Origin: Catellatospora sp. KI3
GTDB taxonomy: Bacteria > Actinomycetota > Actinomycetes > Mycobacteriales > Micromonosporaceae
Assembly (NCBI RefSeq): GCF_029948125.1
Contig: NZ_JASAMB010000019.1
Span: forward strand, 62,001 to 126,000
Length of the DNA stretch: 64,000 nucleotides
Direction: 5' to 3'
The notes under the pieces were generated by a model, which had not been told where the DNA came from, ran no database searches, and worked only from the letters and a program-made list of their open reading frames with translations. The translations under genes were made by a program, and so were the position numbers. Positions within the stretch are counted from its first letter, which is position 1. Each line of letters begins with the position of its first letter. Positions 25,339 through 32,100 of the stretch are shown piece by piece.

Positions 25339-26906
25339 GCCTCTCCCATCCGATGCAGCATCGACTCTTCCAGGTCCATGTCGCGCTGGGCTCGGACCAG
25401 GACCTCTTCGGGGATCTTTCCCTCGTCCCGTGCGGTCCGAAACACCGCGCGCTCTGCTTCCAGCATTTCCCGCCGCAGCCGCACGTACGCCGCGGTCGGG
25501 GTCTCCCGGTTGCCGCCCAGCCGCTCCCACACCGAGTTGGACCGGCGCTCGGTGAGATCGCGCAGCTTGGCCACCACGTCCGGGGTCGCGCTGCCGCCCA
25601 GCTCCTCCAGCCGCTCCAGGGCGGCCTTGCTCGCCCGCTGCTGCACCTGCGCCTCGGCGAGGGTGTCGCGGGTCGGGTCGTCCTTGGGCACCCGCAGCCG
25701 CCGGGCCAGCGCGGGCAGGGTCATCCCCTGCAGCACCAGCGTGCCGACGATCACCGCGAACGCCAGCCAGACGAACAGCGCCCGGGGGTACTCCATTCCC
25801 CCGGCCAGGGTGGCCGGCAGCGCCAGGGCGGTGGCCAGGGTGACCACGCCGCGCATGCCCGCCCAGGCGAGCACGGTGGGGACGGAGACGTGCGGGGCGG
25901 GGTCGCGGCGGCGTACCCGGGGCAGCAGCCGGGTGAGGTAGGTGGCCGGGTACATCCACAGGAAGCGGACGCCGATGACGGTGGCCAGCACCACCAGCGA
26001 CAGCCACAGCACCTGGTCGGCGGGGGCCTGCAGGTGCGCCAGCACCTCGCGCAGCTGCAGGCCGACCAGCAGGAAGACCAGCCCCTCCACCATGTACGTG
26101 ACCATCTTCCAGAACGCGCTCATCTGCAGCCGCGACTGCGCCGACATCAGCGTGGGCATCCGGTGGCCGAGGTAGAGCCCGGTGACCACGACGGCGACCA
26201 CGGCCGAGGCGTGGATCGACTCGGCGACGGCGGTGACCGCGAACGGGGTGATCAGCGAGATCGAGTTGTCCAGCAGCGGGTCGGTGGTCTTGCGGTGCAC
26301 GTACGCGGCGGCCAGCGCCCCGACCGCGCCCACCAGGATGCCGCCGCCCGCGGCGATGACCACCTGGCCGGCGATCGCCACCGGCCCGACCGCGGTGCCC
26401 ACGGCTGCGGCGACCGCGACCCGGAACAGCACCAGCGCGGTGGCGTCGTTGAGCAGGCTCTCGCCCTCCAGGATGGTCACCACCCGGCGGGGCAGCCCGA
26501 TCCGGCGCGCGACGGCGGTGGCGGCGATCGCGTCGGGCGGGGCCACCACGGCGCCCAGCGCCAGGCAGGCCGCGAGCGGCACACCCGGCAGCAGCGCGTG
26601 CACGGTCAGCCCGACCGCGGCGGTGGTCACGATGACCAGCCCGACCGCGAGCAGCAGGATCGGCCGAAGGTTGTACCGGAAGGCGGGCACCGAGGTCTCC
26701 AGCGCCGCGACGTACAGCAGGGGCGGCAGGATGCCGATCAGCACCAGCTCCGGCTCCAGCCGCAGCGCCGGGAAGCCCGGCACCAGGGCCAGGATCAGGC
26801 CGACTATGACCAGGGCGATCGGGTTGAGCAAGCCGTACCTGCGCGACAGCGCGGTCACCGCGACCACCACCGAGGCCAACACCACCGCTACCAGCAGCGC
26901 ATTCAC
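25335..26906 (-). CDS. Na+/H+ antiporter, CPA1/NhaP type
   Basis: Membrane exchanger of 523 residues with about twelve helices in the first 400. CPA1 signatures include LALGAVVAPPDAIAATAVARRIG and LEGESLLNDATALVLFR, with the Asn-Asp pair that binds the ion. The C-terminal ~120 residues are cytoplasmic, helical and charged, as in NhaP/YjcE types. The GTG start at 26906 follows TAGGCT by seven bases (leaderless). It is translationally coupled to the downstream UBP zinc finger. Confidence 0.9.
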   Translation of the reverse strand: MNALLVAVVLASVVVAVTALSRRYGLLNPIALVIVGLILALVPGFPALRLEPELVLIGILPPLLYVAALETSVPAFRYNLRPILLLAVGLVIVTTAAVGLTVHALLPGVPLAACLALGAVVAPPDAIAATAVARRIGLPRRVVTILEGESLLNDATALVLFRVAVAAAVGTAVGPVAIAGQVVIAAGGGILVGAVGALAAAYVHRKTTDPLLDNSISLITPFAVTAVAESIHASAVVAVVVTGLYLGHRMPTLMSAQSRLQMSAFWKMVTYMVEGLVFLLVGLQLREVLAHLQAPADQVLWLSLVVLATVIGVRFLWMYPATYLTRLLPRVRRRDPAPHVSVPTVLAWAGMRGVVTLATALALPATLAGGMEYPRALFVWLAFAVIVGTLVLQGMTLPALARRLRVPKDDPTRDTLAEAQVQQRASKAALERLEELGGSATPDVVAKLRDLTERRSNSVWERLGGNRETPTAAYVRLRREMLEAERAVFRTARDEGKIPEEVLVRAQRDMDLEESMLHRMGEA

Positions 26907-26913
26907 GGGTTAG

Positions 26914-26919
26914 AGCCTA
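26914..26919 (-). promoter_or_regulatory. Leaderless -10 box of the antiporter
   Basis: TAGGCT on the minus strand, seven bases before GTG 26906. Confidence 0.6.
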
Positions 26920-26982
26920 GGGGCCGCCGCCCGCGGCCCGAGCGGCAGGCGGGGCGGCCTGCCTGCCGTCCGGTAATCCCGC

Positions 26983-27140
26983 TGACCGGCCGGTAGGTAA
27001 GATTCCACTCCCGCATCGTAGGAACCAGAGCGGCCACCGCTTCTGTTCACCCGAAGTTCAGGCAGGTCACCGGGTACCGCATAGCGGACGCGTGGCGCCG
27101 GGTTACCTCCCCGCTTTCCGATCTACCTGCCGGTCGGTAG
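26983..27140 (+). promoter_or_regulatory. Intergenic region with two similar TetR-like dyads
   Basis: The 377-base gap 26907-27283 has no gene I can support. TGACCGGCCGGTAGGTA at 26983-26999 and CTACCTGCCGGTCGGTAG at 27123-27140 are inverted versions of one another with about 14 of 17 positions in common, each roughly palindromic about its CCGG. A candidate promoter for the His-rich gene is TTGACC (27214-27219) and TTCAAT (27237-27242), spacer 17. Confidence 0.4.
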
Positions 27141-27283
27141 GGGCCTCCGGTGAACGCGGCATGAACCGCGACGGGCGGCTGCGCCGCCGGCCGCGATCGC
27201 GCCTTACACGCCTTTGACCAGGTACGACGGCTGTTTTTCAATGGTGTGATCCACGCAACAGCTTCCAGGGAGGAGGCACCGCG

Positions 27284-27619
27284 ATGCGGGAGGCAGTACA
27301 GGTGACGGGTGCCAGGCTGCGGGCGATGGTGACCATGATCGGGGTCGTACTGGTCATGCTCACCGGCGCGGCGGTCGCGGCCAAACCCGCGGCGGCGGCA
27401 CCGGCGCAGGTGTCCGTCCAGGACGCGACGGCGGTCGCACCCGACACGGGTCGGCGCTGCTACCGGCAGACGTACTGGCACCACCACCACCGGTACACGT
27501 ACTACAAGTGCCGCTGGTACAACGACCACCACGACAATCACGGGAACAACCACCACAGGAACAACCACTGGAACGACCACCATGGCAACGACAACCACCA
27601 TGGCGGCAACCGCTGGTGA
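27284..27619 (+). CDS. Small secreted His/Asn/Tyr-rich protein
   Basis: 111 residues. A Sec signal peptide (MIGVVLVMLTGAAVAAKPAAAA, cleavage probable after AAAA near residue 39) is followed by a short Ala/Val region and a C-terminal ~55 residues made mostly of His, Asn, Asp, Tyr, Trp and Arg (WHHHHRYTYYKCRWY, then repeated NHH/DHH/GNN units). GGGAGGAGG lies upstream of ATG 27284. Two cysteines could form a disulfide. No family is recognised; the composition suggests metal binding outside the cell. Confidence 0.7.
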   Translation: MREAVQVTGARLRAMVTMIGVVLVMLTGAAVAAKPAAAAPAQVSVQDATAVAPDTGRRCYRQTYWHHHHRYTYYKCRWYNDHHDNHGNNHHRNNHWNDHHGNDNHHGGNRW

Positions 27620-27692
27620 GCAACGGTCGACCATCCCTCGGGCCGGCGGGCGTACCCCCGCCGGCCCCCTTCTGCGTGGCACGATGTGCCGC

Positions 27693-29063
27693 ATGTCTGA
27701 GACGCCACTGCTGCCGGCCACCAGCCGGGCCCTGCTGCACCGCATCGCCACCGCGCAGACCCAGGGCCGCGCGCCCTCGCTGACCGCGGCCGTCGTACGC
27801 GACGGCGCCCGGGTGTGGAGCGCGGGCTACGGGCTGGTCGACGGCGCGGTGCCGGACGAGGACACGCAGTACCGGATCGGTTCGCTGACCAAGACCTTCG
27901 TCGCCGTGCTGGTCATGCGCCTGCGCGCCGACGGCCTGCTCGACCTCGACGACCGGCTGTCGCAGCACGTGCCTGACGCCCCGGCGGGCTCGGCCACCGT
28001 GTTCCAGCTGCTCGCGCACACCAGCGGCATCGCCTCCGAGACGCCGGCGCCCTGGTGGGAGCGGACCCCCGGCGACGTACGCCCGAACCTGGGCGACGTG
28101 CTCGCCGACGACCACCGCAAGTTCCCGGCCGGGCACCGGCACCACTACTCCAACCCCGGGTTCGCGCTGCTGGGCGCGCTGGTCGAGCGGCTGCGCGGGC
28201 AGTCGCTGGAGCAGGTGCTGCGGCAGGAGATCCTGGCGCCGCTGGGGATGACCCGCACCACGCTGCTGCCGCGCGCCCCGCACGCGCGCGGCTGGGCGGT
28301 GCACCCGTGGGCCGACGTGCTGCTGCCCGAGCCGACCGAGGACGCCGGGCTGCTCGCCCCGGCGGGCCAGCTCTGGTCGACCACCGCCGACCTGTGCCGC
28401 TTCGCGGCGTTCCTGGCCGAGGGCCACCCGGCCGTGCTGCCCAAGGCCGCGGTCGAACTGATGCGCACCGCCGCCGCCCCGCCCGAAGGCGACAGGTTCG
28501 ACGACGGGTACGGCCTGGGCGTGCAGCTCAAGCGCGACAGCGGCCGCGTCCTGGCCGGGCACACCGGTTCCATGCCCGGCTTCCTGGCCGTGCTGTGGTT
28601 CAGCCCGACCGAGCGGGTCGCCACGGTCGCGATGGCCAACACCACCTCCGGCCTGCCGATCGGCGGCCTGGGCGCCGACCTGGTCCGCATCGTGTGCGAG
28701 CACGAACCGCGCATCCCCGACGCGTGGCAGCCGCTGACCGGGTACGACCCGGCCCTGCTCGACCTGACCGGCCCCTGGTACTGGGGACCGGGCGGGGTGG
28801 GGCTGAAGCTGTGCGCCGACGGCGACCTCGAACTCGCGCCCCTGGCCGGGGCCGGGCGCGGCGCCCGCCTCAGGGCCCAGCCCGACGGCACCTGGCTCGG
28901 CCTGGACGGCTACTACGCCGGGGAGACCCTGCGCGTCGTCCGCCGCCCCGACGGCAGCGTCGACCACCTCGACCTCGGCAGCTTCGTCTTCACCCGCACC
29001 CCGTACGACCCGGCGGCCGACGTACCGGGCGGCGTCGACCCGGACGGCTGGCGCGGCCGCTGA
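27693..29063 (+). CDS. Serine hydrolase, class C beta-lactamase family
   Basis: 456 residues of the beta-lactamase/DD-peptidase-like family (Pfam Beta-lactamase). The nucleophile motif SLTK is in IGSLTKTFVAVLV (around residue 68); the Tyr motif is YSNPGFALLG; the third motif appears as GHTGSMPG. A C-terminal beta domain of about 120 residues (after residue 340) resembles lipocalin-like additions of esterases/D-aminopeptidases. There is no signal peptide, so it is probably a cytoplasmic esterase or peptidase, not a resistance enzyme. ATG 27693 follows CACGAT by seven bases; ATG 27684 is also possible. Confidence 0.85.
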   Translation: MSETPLLPATSRALLHRIATAQTQGRAPSLTAAVVRDGARVWSAGYGLVDGAVPDEDTQYRIGSLTKTFVAVLVMRLRADGLLDLDDRLSQHVPDAPAGSATVFQLLAHTSGIASETPAPWWERTPGDVRPNLGDVLADDHRKFPAGHRHHYSNPGFALLGALVERLRGQSLEQVLRQEILAPLGMTRTTLLPRAPHARGWAVHPWADVLLPEPTEDAGLLAPAGQLWSTTADLCRFAAFLAEGHPAVLPKAAVELMRTAAAPPEGDRFDDGYGLGVQLKRDSGRVLAGHTGSMPGFLAVLWFSPTERVATVAMANTTSGLPIGGLGADLVRIVCEHEPRIPDAWQPLTGYDPALLDLTGPWYWGPGGVGLKLCADGDLELAPLAGAGRGARLRAQPDGTWLGLDGYYAGETLRVVRRPDGSVDHLDLGSFVFTRTPYDPAADVPGGVDPDGWRGR

Positions 29064-29200
29064 CCAGCGGTGCGGCCCCGATGGCGGCCACGGTCCGCAT
29101 CGGGGCCGCGGCAGCGGACGGCTCGACGCCGCGCCCCGTCGCGCGCAACGGCGCAATCAGCGCGAACAGTCCTGCCCGGCCCGCGCGATACCCTCGGGCC

Positions 29201-29683
29201 ATGCAGCGCACGGCACCCCTTCCCCACCCCGAGGCCCCGGCACCCGGCAGCGTGCTGCCCTCGCACTACCACCACTGCTACGGCTGCGGCCCGGACCACT
29301 CCACCGGACTGCGCTCACGGGTCGTGGTCGGTGCGGGGGCGTCCGTGCACAGCACCGTCGAACTGACCCGCGACCACCAGGGCGCGCCGGGCCTGGCGCA
29401 CGGCGGACTACTGTCGACGGCGCTCGACGAGGCGTTCGGCAGCGCGGCTCTGCTGCTGGGCCGTCCCGCCGTCACGGCCAGCCTGTCCGTCGACTACCTG
29501 CGGCCGGTGCCGATCGGCACGACACTGCACATCCACGCGTACTGCACCGGCACGGACGGGCGCAAGGTGCACCTGAGCGCCGAAGCGAGGATCGACGACC
29601 CGGGCGCCGCGCCGGTGCTGCGGGCCACCGCCGTCTTCGTCGCCGTCGGCTTCGACCACTTCGCCCGCCACCGCACCCCCTGA
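29201..29683 (+). CDS. Hotdog-fold thioesterase (PaaI-like)
   Basis: 160-residue acyl-CoA thioesterase-like protein. The region QGAPGLAHGGLLSTALDEAFG carries the HGG and catalytic Asp/Glu helix of the PaaI/THEM4 group, followed by VTASLSVDYLRPVPIGTTLHIHA. The N-terminus has an unusual HYHHCYGCGPDHS, with CYGCG seen in many uncharacterised members. ATG 29201 is six bases after TACCCT, so probably leaderless. No pathway partner nearby. Confidence 0.83.
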   Translation: MQRTAPLPHPEAPAPGSVLPSHYHHCYGCGPDHSTGLRSRVVVGAGASVHSTVELTRDHQGAPGLAHGGLLSTALDEAFGSAALLLGRPAVTASLSVDYLRPVPIGTTLHIHAYCTGTDGRKVHLSAEARIDDPGAAPVLRATAVFVAVGFDHFARHRTP

Positions 29684-29867
29684 CCGGCCACCGGTCTCGC
29701 GGCGCGGGCATCGCGTCCGAGAACCGCGATCTTCGCGATCCTCCTACCGGGTGAACGCCGTTCGGGTCTCTACCAGCGATCGCCGTTCCGGGTCGGGAAG
29801 TGCGGTTCGGGTGGACGGCGGCGCAGTGAAGTGGCCGATGGTCGCGATCTTCAGGTCGGTTCGAACC

Positions 29868-29934
29868 GGTGATCGTCGTGCGCGGTCAAAACGTGGCCCT
29901 CCAACCGAGTTTCTGACCGCGCACGACGATCACC
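29868..29934. repeat. Perfect 21-base inverted repeat
   Basis: GGTGATCGTCGTGCGCGGTC begins the left arm (29868-29888); the right arm (29914-29934) is its exact complement, with a 25-base loop. It lies in a 765-base gene-poor stretch (29684-30448) and differs from families A and B. Confidence 0.75.
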
Positions 29935-30011
29935 ATGAGCGCCCAGCCGACACAGCCGAGCAGACACGGTCGATTCGGTCAGTAATGGCCGATATGGCGA
30001 TTGCGCATCGA

Positions 30012-30140
30012 CTACCGCTCGACGACGAAGACTCCGACACCGGGCAAGCCCTCGACCAGACCGAGAGCCTTCATCCAGTTCATCGCGTTGCGTACGACCG
30101 TGATGGACACGCCGTACTGCTGCCGGAGCTCAGCCGTGCT
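30012..30140 (-). pseudogene. Remnant of a GntR-family DNA-binding domain
   Basis: The minus strand encodes, up to a stop at 30012, the last ~42 residues of a GntR winged helix: STAELRQQYGVSITVVRNAM (helix-turn-helix), then KALGLVEGLPGVGVFVVER (wing). Upstream in the same frame the residues no longer resemble the family, and no start or effector domain is present, so I read it as the decayed end of a short regulator. A plus-strand frame across the region (29751-30326) has no recognisable feature. Confidence 0.6.
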
Positions 30141-30333
30141 GGGGCCCAAGCAGAACTGGGCACGGAATCCAAACGGGAGACCGTCAAACTCGCGCTTGCC
30201 CTCGCGGTCGGCATGGCAGGACGGGACCGGTCGATCACGATGTCCTGGCTCCAGGCGAATGTCCCGATCCACGGCATCGACCTCGCGCTGATCGCCGACG
30301 CCACCACTCCCTGGCCCTTCGCCTAAGGCGTGA

Positions 30334-30405
30334 GTGGCTGCAGTTTCGGGGAAAGTGCGTGAATGTCGGACGCCATTCGTGCACTTTCCCCGAAACTGCA
30401 GCCAC
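30334..30405. repeat. Family B dyad element, copy B3
   Basis: The longest copy: arms of about 25 bases (GTGGCTGCAGTTTCGGGGAA...) are perfect complements. It ends 43 bases past the stop of the alpha-glucosidase gene, where it would terminate the sugar operon. Confidence 0.85.
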
Positions 30406-30448
30406 GCCGTCGACCCCTCGCCCCGTGAGGCGACGAGGCGGGGCGGGG

Positions 30449-32089
30449 TCAGCCTGTGCGGAGCCAGGCGGCGGTGTCGGCGGGGAGTTGGCCGTCGGTG
30501 AGGGGGGCGCTGGAGAGGAGGAGGTCGGTGTGCCAGGGCAGGTCTACCGGGTCCTCGCCGAAGTTGACGACGCAGGTCAGGCCGCCGGGGCGGCTGAACG
30601 CCAGCACCTGGTCCTCGCTGTCGAGCCAGGTCATCGGGCCGTCGCCGAGCCCGGCCTCGGCGCCGCGCAGCGCCAGGGCCGCCTGGTACAGCCGCAGCAT
30701 CGAGTCCGGATCCGCCTGCTGGGCCGCGACCGTCTGCCCGGCCCAGTGCTCCGGCTGCGGCAGCCAGGCCGGCTGCGCCCCGGCCGGGCTGAACCCGAGC
30801 GAGGCGCCGTCGTTCGACCAGGGCAGCGGCACCCGGCAGCCGTCGCGGCCGGGGTCGTTGCCGCCGGAGCGGTGGAAGATCGGGTCTTGGCGTACCGCGC
30901 CGGGCAGGTCCTCGGCCTCGGTCAGCCCCAGCTCCTCGCCCTGGTACAGGTAGACCGAGCCGGGCAGGGCGAGCGTGAGCAGCGCGGCGGCCCGCGCCCG
31001 GCGCAGGCCGAGCGCCGGGTCGGTCGGCAGCCGGTGCCGGGCCTGACGCAGCGCGTGGTCGAAGCGGGTCTCGGCCCGGCCGTAGCGGGTGACGGTACGG
31101 GTGACGTCGTGGTTGCACAGCACCCAGGTGCTGGGCGCGCCGACCGGGGCGTGCGAGGCCAGTGTCGCGTCGACGCAGGCGCGCAGTGCCTTGGCCTCCC
31201 ACGGGGCGCCCAGGAAGTCGAAGTTGAACGCGGCGTGCATCTCGTCGGGCCGCAGGTAGCGGGCGAACCGCTCGGTGTCCGCCAGCCACACCTCGCCGAT
31301 CAGGGCGCGCGGCACCTCGTACGAGTCGGCGATGGTGCGCCAGCCCCGGTAGATGTCGTGGATCTCGTCGCGGTCGACGAACGGGTGCAGGTCGGGCGGG
31401 CTGGTGCGGTCGAAGTCGGCCAGCGCCGGGTCCTTGACGCACATGGCCGCCGAGTCGATCCGGATGCCGTCGACGCCCCGGTCGAACCAGAACCGCAGGA
31501 TGTCGGCGAACTCGGCCCGTACCAGCGGATTGTCCCAGTTGAGGTCGGGCTGCTCGGAGGCGAACAGGTGCAGGTACCACTGTCCGTCGGCGACGCGGGT
31601 CCAGGCGGGCCCCTCGAACACCGACTGCCAGTCGTTGGGCGGCAGCTCGCCCTGCCCGCCCCGGCCCTGCCGGAACCAGAACAGGTCCCGGGCGGGCGAG
31701 CCGGGGCCCTCGGCCAGCGCGCGCTGGAACCAGGCGTGGGCGTCGGAGCAGTGGTTGGGCACGATGTCGACGATGATCCGGATGCCGTACGCGTGCGCCT
31801 CGGCGATCAGCGCCTCCGCCTCGGCCAGGGTGCCGAAGCTCGGGTCGATGTCGCGGTAGTCGGCCACGTCGTAGCCCGCGTCGGCCATCGGCGACGGGTA
31901 CCACGGGCTGAACCAGATCGCGTTGACGCCCAGGTCGTGCAGGTACCCGAGCTTCGCGCGGATGCCCGCGAGGTCGCCCGTCCCGTCGCCGTTCGCGTCG
32001 GCGAAGGAGCGCGGGTAGACCTGGTAGATGGCCGCGTGGCGCCACCAGTCACGGGAGTCGTCGTGAAACACGGGTACCTGCTCTCTCAT
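30449..32089 (-). CDS. GH13 alpha-glucosidase
   Basis: Cytoplasmic glycosidase of 546 residues, oligo-1,6-glucosidase/alpha-glucosidase type. The (beta/alpha)8 motifs are present: AIYQVYPRSFADANGDGTGDL, DIVPNHCSD (region I), GIRIDSAA with the nucleophile Asp (region II), LIGEVWLAD with the acid Glu (region III) and CNHDVTR with the third Asp (region IV). It starts 11 bases after the GH87 stop, so it is the last gene of the operon and probably splits imported glucose oligomers to glucose. Confidence 0.9.
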   Translation of the reverse strand: MREQVPVFHDDSRDWWRHAAIYQVYPRSFADANGDGTGDLAGIRAKLGYLHDLGVNAIWFSPWYPSPMADAGYDVADYRDIDPSFGTLAEAEALIAEAHAYGIRIIVDIVPNHCSDAHAWFQRALAEGPGSPARDLFWFRQGRGGQGELPPNDWQSVFEGPAWTRVADGQWYLHLFASEQPDLNWDNPLVRAEFADILRFWFDRGVDGIRIDSAAMCVKDPALADFDRTSPPDLHPFVDRDEIHDIYRGWRTIADSYEVPRALIGEVWLADTERFARYLRPDEMHAAFNFDFLGAPWEAKALRACVDATLASHAPVGAPSTWVLCNHDVTRTVTRYGRAETRFDHALRQARHRLPTDPALGLRRARAAALLTLALPGSVYLYQGEELGLTEAEDLPGAVRQDPIFHRSGGNDPGRDGCRVPLPWSNDGASLGFSPAGAQPAWLPQPEHWAGQTVAAQQADPDSMLRLYQAALALRGAEAGLGDGPMTWLDSEDQVLAFSRPGGLTCVVNFGEDPVDLPWHTDLLLSSAPLTDGQLPADTAAWLRTG

Positions 32090-32100
32090 GGGTTCTTCGG

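Noticed and set aside
24118-25941. Plus-strand open frame across the GNAT, zinc-finger and antiporter genes
   Set aside because: Low-complexity translation opposite three genes with intact motifs on the minus strand.
29751-30326. Plus-strand open frame of 191 codons between the hotdog gene and the sugar locus
   Set aside because: It spans the 21-base dyad, has no recognisable feature or ribosome site, and its 3' part overlaps the GntR remnant, which looks like true coding history on the other strand.
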